From Acidovorax sp. DW039 (GTDB taxonomy: Bacteria; Pseudomonadota; Gammaproteobacteria; Burkholderiales; Burkholderiaceae_C): a DNA stretch of 64,000 bases. This document shows positions 1 through 8,585 of the stretch, one piece after another. The translations under genes were made by a program, and so were the position numbers. The stretch covers positions 3,441,001 through 3,505,000 of the forward strand of contig NZ_AP029019.1 in the NCBI RefSeq assembly GCF_037101375.1. Direction: 5' to 3'. The first letter of the stretch is position 1, and the number at the start of each line of letters is the position of its first letter. The notes below the pieces were generated by a model. The model was not told where the DNA came from. It did no database searches and worked only from the letters and a program-made list of their open reading frames with translations.

Positions 1-672
1 GGCGCGGCCTTCGATGATCGCATCGGCGATACCACGGGCGTACAGAGTGACAGCCTTGGCGGAGTCATCGTTACCGGGGATCACGTAGTCGATGCCTTCT
101 GGGGAGTGGTTGGTATCGACCACGCCGATCAGAGGAATGCCCAGCTTCTTGGCTTCAGCCACGGCGATCTTGTGGAAGCCCACGTCGATGATGAAGATGG
201 CGTCTGGCAGAGCAGCCATGTCCTGAATGCCGCCGATGTCTTTTTCCAGCTTGGCGATTTCGCGGCTGAAAGTCAGCTGCTCTTTCTTGCTCAGGTTGTC
301 CAGGCCGCTTTCCATCTGGGCCTTCATGTCCTTCAGGCGCTTGATGGAAGTCTTCACCGTCTTGAAGTTGGTGAGCATGCCGCCCAGCCAGCGCTGATCC
401 ACGAAAGGCACGCCAGCGCGCTGCGCTTCAGTGGCCAGGATTTCGCGGGCTTGACGCTTGGTGCCGACCATCAGGATGGTGCCGCGGTTAGCAGCCAGTT
501 GCTTGGCGAACTTTTGGGCTTCCTGGAACAGTGGCAGCGACTTTTCCAGGTTGATGATGTGAATCTTGTTGCGATGGCCGAAGATGTACGGGGCCATCTT
601 GGGGTTCCAGAAGCGGGTTTGGTGGCCGAAGTGGACACCGGCTTCCAGCATTTCGCGCATGGTAACGGACAT
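1..672 (-). CDS. rpsB: 30S ribosomal protein S2, 3' end cut by window
   Basis: Component of the small ribosomal subunit. The 224 codons visible begin [20 protein letters not shown] and include the S2 family features of a GGMLTNFKT block and a C-terminal [10 protein letters not shown] block. The frame is open to base 1, so only a short C-terminal tail is missing. The ATG is preceded by GGAG seven bases upstream. In most bacteria tsf follows, which would lie beyond the left edge. The roughly 180 bases up to the divergent amidase gene must hold the promoter and 5' leader; I could not pick a clear promoter. Confidence 0.97.
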   Translation of the reverse strand, partial: MSVTMREMLEAGVHFGHQTRFWNPKMAPYIFGHRNKIHIINLEKSLPLFQEAQKFAKQLAANRGTILMVGTKRQAREILATEAQRAGVPFVDQRWLGGMLTNFKTVKTSIKRLKDMKAQMESGLDNLSKKEQLTFSREIAKLEKDIGGIQDMAALPDAIFIIDVGFHKIAVAEAKKLGIPLIGVVDTNHSPEGIDYVIPGNDDSAKAVTLYARGIADAIIEGRA

Positions 673-854
673 ACAAATACTCCAAAGGTTGGGTCTAAAA
701 TCCAGCTCCATTACTTGCAGCTTCGACACGAAGCGCAACACCTTGACGGGGCTGGTTTGCGATTGGCTTTGCCGCAACCGCCGCGTGAATACTCGGGTTA
801 CCCCCAGCCTTCTCGCCACAGCGCACAGCAAAACCCAAAGATTCTAGCATACCC

Positions 855-2195
855 ATGCAAGCCGACCTGATCGCCACCCGCGCCCGTATCCAGCAGGGCC
901 AATTGACCGCCGCTGAAGTCATGGCTGAATGCGGGCATGCAGCCAGCACCCAAGCCTGCGCGCACGCCTTTGTCTCCTCCTGGTTCGACCAGGAACAGGA
1001 GCGACTCAGCCATACCATCCAGGATCATCTGCCATTGGCAGGGCTCCCCGTATCGATCAAGGATCTTTTCGACATTCAGGGGCAGAGCACCGCCGCCGGG
1101 TCCACTGCCCTGCAATCTGCACCCGCACTTGCGGACGCCCCCGCCGTGGCAAGGCTGCGCGCCGCGGGAGCCAGCATTGTGGGGCGCACGCACATGGTGG
1201 AGTTCGCTTTTTCCGGCGTGGGCATCAACCCGCATTTCGATACACCTGCTGCATACGATTACCGTTTTGGCTCGATAGCGGGCCCCGCCCGCGTTCCAGG
1301 AGGCTCCTCCTCGGGGGCCGCAGTGTCGGTGGCGAGCGGCGCATGCTTCGCCGCTTTGGGGTCCGACACAGGCGGGTCCATCCGTATCCCCGCAGCTTTC
1401 AATGGCATTGTTGGCTTCAAGAGCACTGCGCGTCTGGTGCCCACAGACGGAGCTGTGCCTTTGTCCACTACGCTGGACACAGCTTGCGCCATGACCCGCA
1501 GCGTACGTGACGCGATATGGGTACACGAGGTTCTGGCTGCCCGTCACGTCACCCGAAGCGCCGCTCCTCTGAGCCAATGGAAGCTGGCCGTGCCCACCAC
1601 CACGTTTCTGGAAGGGCTTGCCCCCGAAGTCCAGAACGCTTTTCAGCGCAGCCTCGACAAACTGGAGCAAGCAGGCGCACACATCGAAACCATCGACTTG
1701 CCTCAGTCAGCAGAGCTTGCCCCGATGCAGGCCAATGGCACACTGTCTGCGGCAGAAAGTTACGCATGGCATCGCCCTCTGCTGGAGCGTTCAAGAGACC
1801 TGTACGACCCACGGGTGCTCAGCCGCATCGAGCGAGGGGCCAGCATGAGCGCGGCAGACTACATCAGCCTGCTACAGGCCCGCAGGCAATGGATCGCCCG
1901 GATGGAAAAAGCAATCGCTCCCTACGATGCATTGCTCTCCCCCACCGTGCCCATTCTTGCCCCCCTGCTGGCCGACGTGGCACCTGGGCACGTGCGCGAC
2001 GAAGCGTTTTTCAAGGCAAATGCCCTGCTGCTACGCAACACCAGTGTGGTCAACATGCTGGATGGCTGCGCACTTTCGCTCCCATGCCATGAACAGGGTG
2101 AATTGCCTGTGGGGCTGATGGTGTGGCACGCAGCACTGCATGACGACGCCGTGCTCAACGTCAGTCTTCAAATCGAAAAAATACTACAAAAATAA
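855..2195 (+). CDS. Amidase signature family hydrolase
   Basis: A 446-residue amidase of the GatA/AtzF superfamily, hydrolysing an unknown amide. The Ser-cisSer-Lys triad is visible: Lys69 in SIKD, the GGSSSG loop at 149-154 supplying the cis-Ser, and the nucleophile Ser175 in DTGGS. It is too short and compositionally unlike a true GatA (about 485 residues), and no gatB or gatC lies nearby, so a tRNA amidotransferase role is unlikely. The C-terminal codons and stop run into a dispersed repeat that starts near 2182. A DadA-like oxidoreductase follows 57 bases downstream; together they could handle an amino amide, but that is inference. Confidence 0.85.
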   Translation: MQADLIATRARIQQGQLTAAEVMAECGHAASTQACAHAFVSSWFDQEQERLSHTIQDHLPLAGLPVSIKDLFDIQGQSTAAGSTALQSAPALADAPAVARLRAAGASIVGRTHMVEFAFSGVGINPHFDTPAAYDYRFGSIAGPARVPGGSSSGAAVSVASGACFAALGSDTGGSIRIPAAFNGIVGFKSTARLVPTDGAVPLSTTLDTACAMTRSVRDAIWVHEVLAARHVTRSAAPLSQWKLAVPTTTFLEGLAPEVQNAFQRSLDKLEQAGAHIETIDLPQSAELAPMQANGTLSAAESYAWHRPLLERSRDLYDPRVLSRIERGASMSAADYISLLQARRQWIARMEKAIAPYDALLSPTVPILAPLLADVAPGHVRDEAFFKANALLLRNTSVVNMLDGCALSLPCHEQGELPVGLMVWHAALHDDAVLNVSLQIEKILQK

Positions 2196-2242
2196 TAGCT
2201 GCCTGCGCTTTAAAATCAAGCGTAAGAGCACTTTTTTTGCAC
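2182..2242 (+). repeat. Dispersed palindromic repeat, copy 1
   Basis: Member of a family of roughly 50-60 bp repeats found about nine times in this window. The core reads ATAGCTGCCTGCGCTT, a short spacer, then an AAGCG arm and a T-run. The outer arms are complementary, so it can fold as a hairpin. The stop codon of the amidase lies inside it. Confidence 0.7.
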
Positions 2243-2252
2243 CAAACCTTAC

Positions 2253-3479
2253 ATGAAGATCGCCATTGTGGGCGCCGGCATTGCTGGCGTGACCACTGCC
2301 TATGAGTTGGCCCAGGATGGCCACGAGGTCACGGTGCTGGACCAGCGCAGCGCCGCCGCCGAAGAATCCAGCTTTGCCAACGGAGGATTGCTGGGCCCAT
2401 GCCTGAGCATTCCCGGCTCTTTTGCCCGAAAAGGCGGACTAGGGGCGCTGGAGCACTGGTCCCCCAAAATATCCCTGCGGCTGGCCCAAGGGGCAGGCCT
2501 GCAAGGTTTGGTCTGGCGGTGGCGCTGGTCAGGCAGCCGCACGCCGATCCAGACCCTGGAGAGCATGGCCCGCTACAGCGCCGAGCGCACAGCAAACATC
2601 GCGACACGCCATGAGCTGGACTTCGACGCGACACAGGGACGAATGCTGCTTTTTCGCTCTGCAAAAGAACGCACGCACTTCCAACCCGCCATAGATTGGC
2701 TGCGCGAAGCAGGTACGCCGCTGGAAGACATATCCCCCGACAAGGCACGCCAGCTGGAGCCCGGCCTCTCACCCGAAGCCCCTCTGGACAGCGCGGTGCT
2801 GCTCCCACGAGCCAGCGCAGGCAATTGCCGCCTGTTCGCCCAGCTGCTGCGGCAGGGCCTGCAGACTGCGGGGGTGCAGTTCTGCTTTGGTAGCCAGATC
2901 ACCCGGCTGGCAACCCAGCCCACAGAAATCCACATCGCCAGCGAACCGATCCCCCGAAGATTTGACGCCGTGGTGCTGTGCACGGGCTCCGCCACTGCAG
3001 CACTGCTCAAACCTTTGGGCATCAAGCTTCCGATGGCAGCGGTGTACGGCTACTCGGTCAGCGCCCCATTGCGCGAAGCCACCCACGCTCCATTGGCCAG
3101 CGCGGTGGACATGCAACGCCAGATCACCATTACGCGGCAAGGCCAGCGCATTCGCATTACCGGGGGTTACGAGCTTGGGGCCCATGATGCGCCGCATCAC
3201 CACCCCAGCCTGCAGCAGCTTTATCAAACCATCAACGACTGGTTCCCCGGCGGGGCGCAGCTTTCATCCCAACTGCAAATCTGGCGGGGTGCCCGCCCCA
3301 CCCTCCCCGACGCCGCACCCATTGTCGGAGCGAGTGGCATACCCGGCCTCTGGATCAATGCGGGGCATGGTGCCGCGGGATGGGCTCTGGCCTGCGGCAG
3401 CGCCCGGGCCACTGCAGACCTCATCGCACAGCGCAATCCGGACATCAGCCTGCAGGGCTTTGAGGTGGGGCGCTTTTAG
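2253..3479 (+). CDS. DadA-like FAD-dependent D-amino acid dehydrogenase
   Basis: A 408-residue DAO/DadA-family flavoprotein. The N-terminus has the Rossmann FAD motif (IVGAGIAGVTTAYEL) ending in an acidic VLDQ strand. The C-terminus has the family's INAGHGAAGWALACGS block that closes over FAD. Such enzymes oxidise D-amino acids (or related amines) to 2-oxo acids, passing electrons to the quinone pool. It is slightly shorter than E. coli DadA (432). It follows the amidase gene on the same strand. No alanine racemase is adjacent, so substrate identity is open. Confidence 0.85.
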   Translation: MKIAIVGAGIAGVTTAYELAQDGHEVTVLDQRSAAAEESSFANGGLLGPCLSIPGSFARKGGLGALEHWSPKISLRLAQGAGLQGLVWRWRWSGSRTPIQTLESMARYSAERTANIATRHELDFDATQGRMLLFRSAKERTHFQPAIDWLREAGTPLEDISPDKARQLEPGLSPEAPLDSAVLLPRASAGNCRLFAQLLRQGLQTAGVQFCFGSQITRLATQPTEIHIASEPIPRRFDAVVLCTGSATAALLKPLGIKLPMAAVYGYSVSAPLREATHAPLASAVDMQRQITITRQGQRIRITGGYELGAHDAPHHHPSLQQLYQTINDWFPGGAQLSSQLQIWRGARPTLPDAAPIVGASGIPGLWINAGHGAAGWALACGSARATADLIAQRNPDISLQGFEVGRF

Positions 3480-3590
3480 AGAGGCTCACACGACCCAGCG
3501 AAGCGGCCCTGGCTAGGCGTTCCGTCGCAGGCAGTACATCAGGTACGACAAGACGGGACAACGACGCCAGGGGGTTGTGTTAGCCGCTCT
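3478..3590. repeat. MITE-like repeat, copy A
   Basis: A roughly 100 bp block nearly identical to 49001-49109 and related to 40721-40819. Its ends are imperfect inverted repeats (CTCACACGACCC on the left, GGGTTGTGTTAG on the right). There is no reading frame inside it, which fits a miniature non-autonomous element. It fills the gap between the DadA-like gene and nnr. Confidence 0.7.
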
Positions 3591-3635
3591 GAGCCCAGGC
3601 AATGGCTCTGGCGGTGACCTGAGGCGCGGAGCACA

Positions 3636-5219
3636 ATGAGCAGACCACCCCTCACCCTCAAGGCCTCCCAAGCCATGCAACGCATATCCACCCAACAAAG
3701 GCACCCGCTCTTCGATACCGCCGCTACGCGGCTGATCGAGAAGACCGCTGCATCCAGCCTGCCACCGCACACCTTGATGCAGCGAGCAGGACTAGCGGTA
3801 GCGCGCCTTGCCCAAGCGCTTGCGCCCCACGCTCGCACCATCTGGATCGCCTGCGGCCCCGGCAACAACGGTGGCGATGGCCTGGAAGCAGCCACACACC
3901 TGACAGGGCAAGGCAGGCGGGTAGTCATCAGCTGCGCGAGCGTGCCCGACCAATTACCGCCGGATGCCAGGGCATCGTGGGAAAAAGCACGCAGCACAGC
4001 AGGCATGGATTGGAGCCTGCTGCCGCCCGAGGCTTTGAGCCCGGAGGACCTATGCATTGACGCACTTTTGGGCATAGGGGTTCGCGCCCTCAAGCCCCAG
4101 GCAACCCCATCATCCCATCGTGACGACTGGATGACCATGTGCTTGCGGCACCTGCATCAGACGCAGGCTAAGGTGCTTGCCATCGACATTCCATCGGGCC
4201 TGGATGCAGATACTGGGCAATACGCGCCGGGTTTTGCGCCTGACTCGCACACAGCTCCGCCTGCGCAGCGCGTCACCCCCGTCGGCGAGCGCAGACACAC
4301 ACTCAGTCTGCTCACGCTCAAACCCGGGCTCTTCACCGCGCAAGGCCGGGATGCTGCGGGAACCGTGTGGTGGGATAGCCTGGGCATTCACCCCAACACC
4401 ATTGCAGAGCCATGCGCTTGGCTAGCCACTCGCCCTCAGGCAGCGCCTCGCCTACACACCAGCCACAAGGGCAGCTACGGAGACACTGCAGTCATCGGGG
4501 GGGAAGGCTTGACCCGGCGAGGCATGGGCATGACGGGCGCCGCGTGGCTGGCCGCGTCTGCAGCTCTGCACGGTGGTTCTGGTCGAGTGCTTCTGAGCCT
4601 GCTGGACGACACCCCGATCACGACCGGGATGCAACCCGAGCTGATGCTGCGCCGCTTCGATGCCTTGGAACTGGAGCGCTTGAACGTCGTGTGCGGATGT
4701 GGCGGCGGCGAGGCCGTTCGCTCGGTGCTGGCACCGGTGCTGCAGCGCGCAGAGCAGTTGGTGCTGGATGCCGATGCACTCAATGCACTGAGCGGTGATG
4801 CGGAACTGCAAGGATTGCTGGTCCTCCGATCCGTACAGGGCAAAAACACCGTACTGACACCACACCCTCTGGAAGCCGCACGCCTGCTGGGTAGCGACAC
4901 GCCACACGTCCAGGCAGATCGTTTGAAGGCAGCGCAGGAACTGGCGCGCAAATTTCAATGCACCGTCGTTCTCAAGGGCTCCGGGACGGTGGTCGCAAGT
5001 CCTCAAGGCCCCACCTTCATCAACCCTACCGGCAATGGCCGACTGGCTACGGCCGGTACAGGTGATGTGCTGGCCGGGCTCATCGGAGCCAAGCTCGCCT
5101 CTGGTTTGCCTGCAGCAGACGCTGCAGTGCAAGCCGTTTTCGCGCACGGGGAAGCTGCAGACAACTGGCCTGTGGGCAGCCCCCTCACGGCTGGGCTTCT
5201 AGCCCAGAGTCTCGTCTGA
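3636..5219 (+). CDS. nnr: Bifunctional NAD(P)H-hydrate epimerase / ADP-dependent dehydratase
   Basis: Repairs hydrated NAD(P)H. The N-terminal YjeF_N epimerase domain carries GPGNNGGDG at residues 74-82 and the IDIPSGLDAD substrate loop. The C-terminal carbohydrate-kinase-like dehydratase domain has LTPHPLEAARLLG, a VLKGSGTVV strand and the NPTGNGRLATAGTGDVLAG nucleotide motif. Length (527) fits the E. coli fusion (about 515). The ATG at 3636 has GGAG five bases upstream; an internal ATG at 3675 is an alternative. The stop lies five bases from the convergent rnr stop, with no room for a normal terminator. Confidence 0.93.
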   Translation: MSRPPLTLKASQAMQRISTQQRHPLFDTAATRLIEKTAASSLPPHTLMQRAGLAVARLAQALAPHARTIWIACGPGNNGGDGLEAATHLTGQGRRVVISCASVPDQLPPDARASWEKARSTAGMDWSLLPPEALSPEDLCIDALLGIGVRALKPQATPSSHRDDWMTMCLRHLHQTQAKVLAIDIPSGLDADTGQYAPGFAPDSHTAPPAQRVTPVGERRHTLSLLTLKPGLFTAQGRDAAGTVWWDSLGIHPNTIAEPCAWLATRPQAAPRLHTSHKGSYGDTAVIGGEGLTRRGMGMTGAAWLAASAALHGGSGRVLLSLLDDTPITTGMQPELMLRRFDALELERLNVVCGCGGGEAVRSVLAPVLQRAEQLVLDADALNALSGDAELQGLLVLRSVQGKNTVLTPHPLEAARLLGSDTPHVQADRLKAAQELARKFQCTVVLKGSGTVVASPQGPTFINPTGNGRLATAGTGDVLAGLIGAKLASGLPAADAAVQAVFAHGEAADNWPVGSPLTAGLLAQSLV

Positions 5220-5224
5220 GCGTT

Positions 5225-7576
5225 TTAACCCCTGCGGGTTTTGCGACCGCCCTTTTGCTTGGTCGCTTTTCCTTTGGACGCAGGCTTGGAAGCACCTTTG
5301 ACAGCACGCGCAGGGGGTGCAGCCCTACCCCGGACATTTCGCGGTGCCATATCCATCTCCATCACGGGCTCTGACGGTTTGCGAGCTTTTGGGGAGGAAG
5401 AAGCGTTGCGCGTGCTGCTTCGCCCCTTGCGCCCCGACGTGGACGGAGACACCTCGCCTGCGACACCCTTGTCTTTGAGCGCACGCCCCACGAGCTCATC
5501 CGTATCACGCACCAGACGGAAGTCGATCTTGCGCCCGTCCAGATCCACGCGACTCACCTGCACCTGCACCCTTGTGCCAATGGCGTAGCGAATACCTGTG
5601 CGCTCGCCGCGCAGTTCCTGACGCGCTTCATCGAACTTGAAGTACTCGCCGCCCAGCTCGGTGATGTGCACCAGACCTTCCACGTACATGGCATCCAGCG
5701 TGACGAAGATGCCGAAACTTGTGGCGGCACTCACCACGCCGCTGTACTCCTCGCCCAGATGCTCACGCATGTATTTGCACTTGAGCCAGGCTTCCACGTC
5801 ACGGCTGGCCTCATCGGCGCGGCGCTCGTTGGCGCTGCAGTGCAAGCCTGCGGCTTCCCACGCCTGCACTTCACGACTGGCGGGTTTGGCTTCCTTCTGC
5901 GGCTTGGTGCCCGGAGGTGCCACCCGGGACGCCAGACGCTTGGCCAGCTTGGCATGCGCCTCGCCAGGAGTGGGCAACGCGGGCAACTTGTACTGGGTTT
6001 TGTTCAGAATGGCCTTGATGACCCGGTGCACCAACAAATCGGGATAGCGCCGAATCGGGCTGGTGAAATGGGTATAGGCCTCAAATGCCAAGCCAAAGTG
6101 CCCACTGTTCACCGGTGTGTAGATGGCCTGCTGCATGGAGCGCAGCAGCATGGTGTGAATCTGCTGCGCATCAGGCCGCTCCTTGGTGGCTTCTGCAATG
6201 GCCTGAAATTCTGACGGCTTCGGGTTCTCGCTGATCGACATGCCTACCCCCATCGCTTTGAGGTAGCTGCGCAAAATCTCTTGCTTTTCAGGAGTCGGCC
6301 CCTCATGCACCCGGAACAGCCCTGGTTGCCCCCCTTGGGCGATGAAGTCGGCACTGCAGACATTGGCCGCCAACATGGCTTCTTCGATCAGCCGGTGTGC
6401 ATCGTTACGGGTGCGGGGAACGATTTTTTCGATGCGACCATTCTCGTCACAAATGATCTGTGTCTCGGTGGTTTCAAAGTCCACGGCACCGCGCTCGTGC
6501 CTTGCACCCAGCAATGCGCGATAAACATCGTGGAGATTCAGCAGATCTTTGACGCGCGCCTTGCGCTTGGTAGCCTCCGGTCCGCGGGTGTTGGCCAGAA
6601 TGGCGGCGACCTCGGTGTACGTGAAGCGGGCATGGCTGAACATTACCGCCGGGTAGAACTGGTAGGCATGCACCTCCCCCTTGGCGGTCACGAGCATGTC
6701 GCACACCATGCAAAGCCGTTCCACTTCAGGGTTCAGCGAGCACAGCCCGTTGCTCAGCTTTTCGGGCAGCATAGGAATCACACGACGCGGGAAATACACG
6801 CTGGTGGCCCGGTCGTACGCATCGATGTCGATGGCACTACCGGTCTCCACATAGTGGCTCACATCGGCAATGGCCACCAGCAGGCGCCAGCCCTTGCTGC
6901 GCCCCACCTTCGCAGGCTCGCAATACACAGCATCATCAAAGTCACGCGCATCTTCGCCGTCGATGGTGACGAGTGGTACATCGGTCAGGTCTACCCGGCG
7001 CTTCTTGTCCTGCGCCCGCACCTTGTCGGGCAAAGCCTTGGCCTGGGCCAGACAGTCTTCGGAAAACTCGTGAGGCACCCCGTACTTGCGCACGGCGATC
7101 TCAATTTCCATGCCCGGATCATCCACCTCACCCAGCACTTCGGTGATACGCCCCACCGGTTGCCCAAAGAGCGCGGGCGGCTCCGTCAACTCCACCACAA
7201 CCACCTGCCCTGGTTTGGCAGCCCCCGTGGCCCCCTTGGGAATCAGCACATCCTGACCGTAACGCTTGTCCTCGGGCGCGACCAGCCAGACACCGCTTTC
7301 CTGCAGCAAACGGCCGATGATGGGTTGAGGCGGACGCTCAATGATCTCTACCACCCGACCTTCTGGACGGCCCCGGCGGTCTTGGCGCACGATGCGCACA
7401 CGCACCCTATCTTTGTGCAAAACCGCCCGCATTTCATTGGGGGGCAGGTAGATGTCTCCATCTCCGTCATCACGGATGACAAATCCATGCCCATCCCGGT
7501 GCCCCTGGACACTGCCTTCAATTTCGTCCGAGAGGTGCGCAACGCCTGCGCTAGCTGAGTTTTTTTTGATATACAA
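5225..7576 (-). CDS. rnr: Ribonuclease R
   Basis: A 3'-5' exoribonuclease that degrades structured RNA. Visible are an N-terminal cold-shock-like domain (GHRDGHGFVI), the RNB catalytic core with the Asp cluster in TIDGEDARDFDDAV, an S1 domain (FGIFVTLDAMYVEGLVHI), and a Lys/Arg-rich tail. The frame has no ATG before the first conserved block. I chose TTG at 7576 because AGGAAAG sits seven bases upstream. That places the ribosome binding site in the 5' leader of the divergent tRNA-Leu gene. A longer start reading through the antisense of the tRNA is formally open but implausible. Confidence 0.9.
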   Translation of the reverse strand: MYIKKNSASAGVAHLSDEIEGSVQGHRDGHGFVIRDDGDGDIYLPPNEMRAVLHKDRVRVRIVRQDRRGRPEGRVVEIIERPPQPIIGRLLQESGVWLVAPEDKRYGQDVLIPKGATGAAKPGQVVVVELTEPPALFGQPVGRITEVLGEVDDPGMEIEIAVRKYGVPHEFSEDCLAQAKALPDKVRAQDKKRRVDLTDVPLVTIDGEDARDFDDAVYCEPAKVGRSKGWRLLVAIADVSHYVETGSAIDIDAYDRATSVYFPRRVIPMLPEKLSNGLCSLNPEVERLCMVCDMLVTAKGEVHAYQFYPAVMFSHARFTYTEVAAILANTRGPEATKRKARVKDLLNLHDVYRALLGARHERGAVDFETTETQIICDENGRIEKIVPRTRNDAHRLIEEAMLAANVCSADFIAQGGQPGLFRVHEGPTPEKQEILRSYLKAMGVGMSISENPKPSEFQAIAEATKERPDAQQIHTMLLRSMQQAIYTPVNSGHFGLAFEAYTHFTSPIRRYPDLLVHRVIKAILNKTQYKLPALPTPGEAHAKLAKRLASRVAPPGTKPQKEAKPASREVQAWEAAGLHCSANERRADEASRDVEAWLKCKYMREHLGEEYSGVVSAATSFGIFVTLDAMYVEGLVHITELGGEYFKFDEARQELRGERTGIRYAIGTRVQVQVSRVDLDGRKIDFRLVRDTDELVGRALKDKGVAGEVSPSTSGRKGRSSTRNASSSPKARKPSEPVMEMDMAPRNVRGRAAPPARAVKGASKPASKGKATKQKGGRKTRRG

Positions 7577-7595
7577 TCTAATTCTTTCCTGAAAT

Positions 7596-7680
<85 letters not shown>

Positions 7681-7713
7681 AGTTTAACGACAACCGATGA
7701 CGGTTTTCGAAAG

Positions 7714-7746
7714 AAAAGCCACTGTCTGACACAGTGGCTTTTTTAT
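7714..7746 (+). terminator. Rho-independent terminator after tRNA-Leu copy 1
   Basis: AAGCCACTGTC, a three-base loop, then the complementary arm and a T6 run. It separates the two tRNA genes into independent transcription units. Confidence 0.88.
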
Positions 7747-7832
7747 TTCCAGGCAAGACCGGTAAGCAAAAAATTTTCAGAAATTAGAAAAGCAGCAAAA
7801 AACTGCTCTATAATTCAAATCTTTCCTGAAAT

Positions 7833-7917
<85 letters not shown>

Positions 7918-7921
7918 AACA

Positions 7922-7953
7922 TCAAAAGCCGTTACGAAAGTAACGGCTTTTTT
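7922..7953 (+). terminator. Rho-independent terminator after tRNA-Leu copy 2
   Basis: AAAAGCCGTTAC, loop GAAA, GTAACGGCTTTTTT: a perfect stem with a T-run. Confidence 0.92.
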
Positions 7954-8137
7954 GTTTTGCGCGCTTGCTTTGCAAACCTCTACAAATACAACAGGGCAAG
8001 GAATAAACGCGGTTGCCGAGCACATTGGGAGACGGTAGACATGGCCCAGCCGCAGCAAGCCCCCATTGGCCAAACGCTCCATTCAGAAATCGCATCGCCG
8101 AGCAGCGCTCCACCCCCCAAAAGCGCTCAGAGCTTCG

Positions 8138-8581
8138 TCACAGATCAGATATCAAACGCTTACCAATGGAGTAGGCGTCATCCCGCGTGTATCCCAGTTT
8201 TTCGTAAAAGTGAAGCACCTGGGCGTTGCCCGTACGCACCAGGATGTTGATCTTGGGACAACCAAGAGCGCACAGCCGCCTCTCGATTTCATCCATCAAG
8301 GCGCGACCCAAGCTAGCCCGCTGGTGCTCCGGAGAGATGGCCAGGTAATAGACAGAACCGCGATGTCCATCGTAGCCCGCCATGGCGGTGGCCACCAATA
8401 CCTCGCGACCATCAATATCCAGCACCCCCACCAGAAATAGCTCGGGCTGGAAATCCCGCTTGCGCGCGATGTCCTTGTGCGGGTCATTCCAAGGCCGCAC
8501 CAACCCGCAGGCATGCCACAAGGCCACCACAGCCTGCTCATCAGCAGGCTCAAAGACCCGGACGCGCCAACGGGCAGTCAT
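8138..8581 (-). CDS. ypeA: GNAT acetyltransferase, YpeA family
   Basis: A 147-residue GCN5-related N-acetyltransferase. It matches the YpeA pattern: ACGLVRPWNDP near residue 26, GYDGHRGSVYYLAI at the core beta strands, RASLGRAL as the acetyl-CoA loop, CPKINILVR and a final GKRLI. The substrate of YpeA is not established. It starts four bases after the stop of the upstream DUF349 gene, so the two are very likely one transcript. The 180 bases between the tRNA-Leu terminator and this stop hold no credible gene. Confidence 0.88.
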   Translation of the reverse strand: MTARWRVRVFEPADEQAVVALWHACGLVRPWNDPHKDIARKRDFQPELFLVGVLDIDGREVLVATAMAGYDGHRGSVYYLAISPEHQRASLGRALMDEIERRLCALGCPKINILVRTGNAQVLHFYEKLGYTRDDAYSIGKRLISDL

Positions 8582-8585
8582 GGAC

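Noticed and set aside
106..870. Plus-strand frame of 254 codons
   Set aside because: It runs antisense to rpsB and has no recognisable domain.
8041..8250. Small frame after the second tRNA
   Set aside because: It overlaps the ypeA coding end and has no ribosome binding site or family match.
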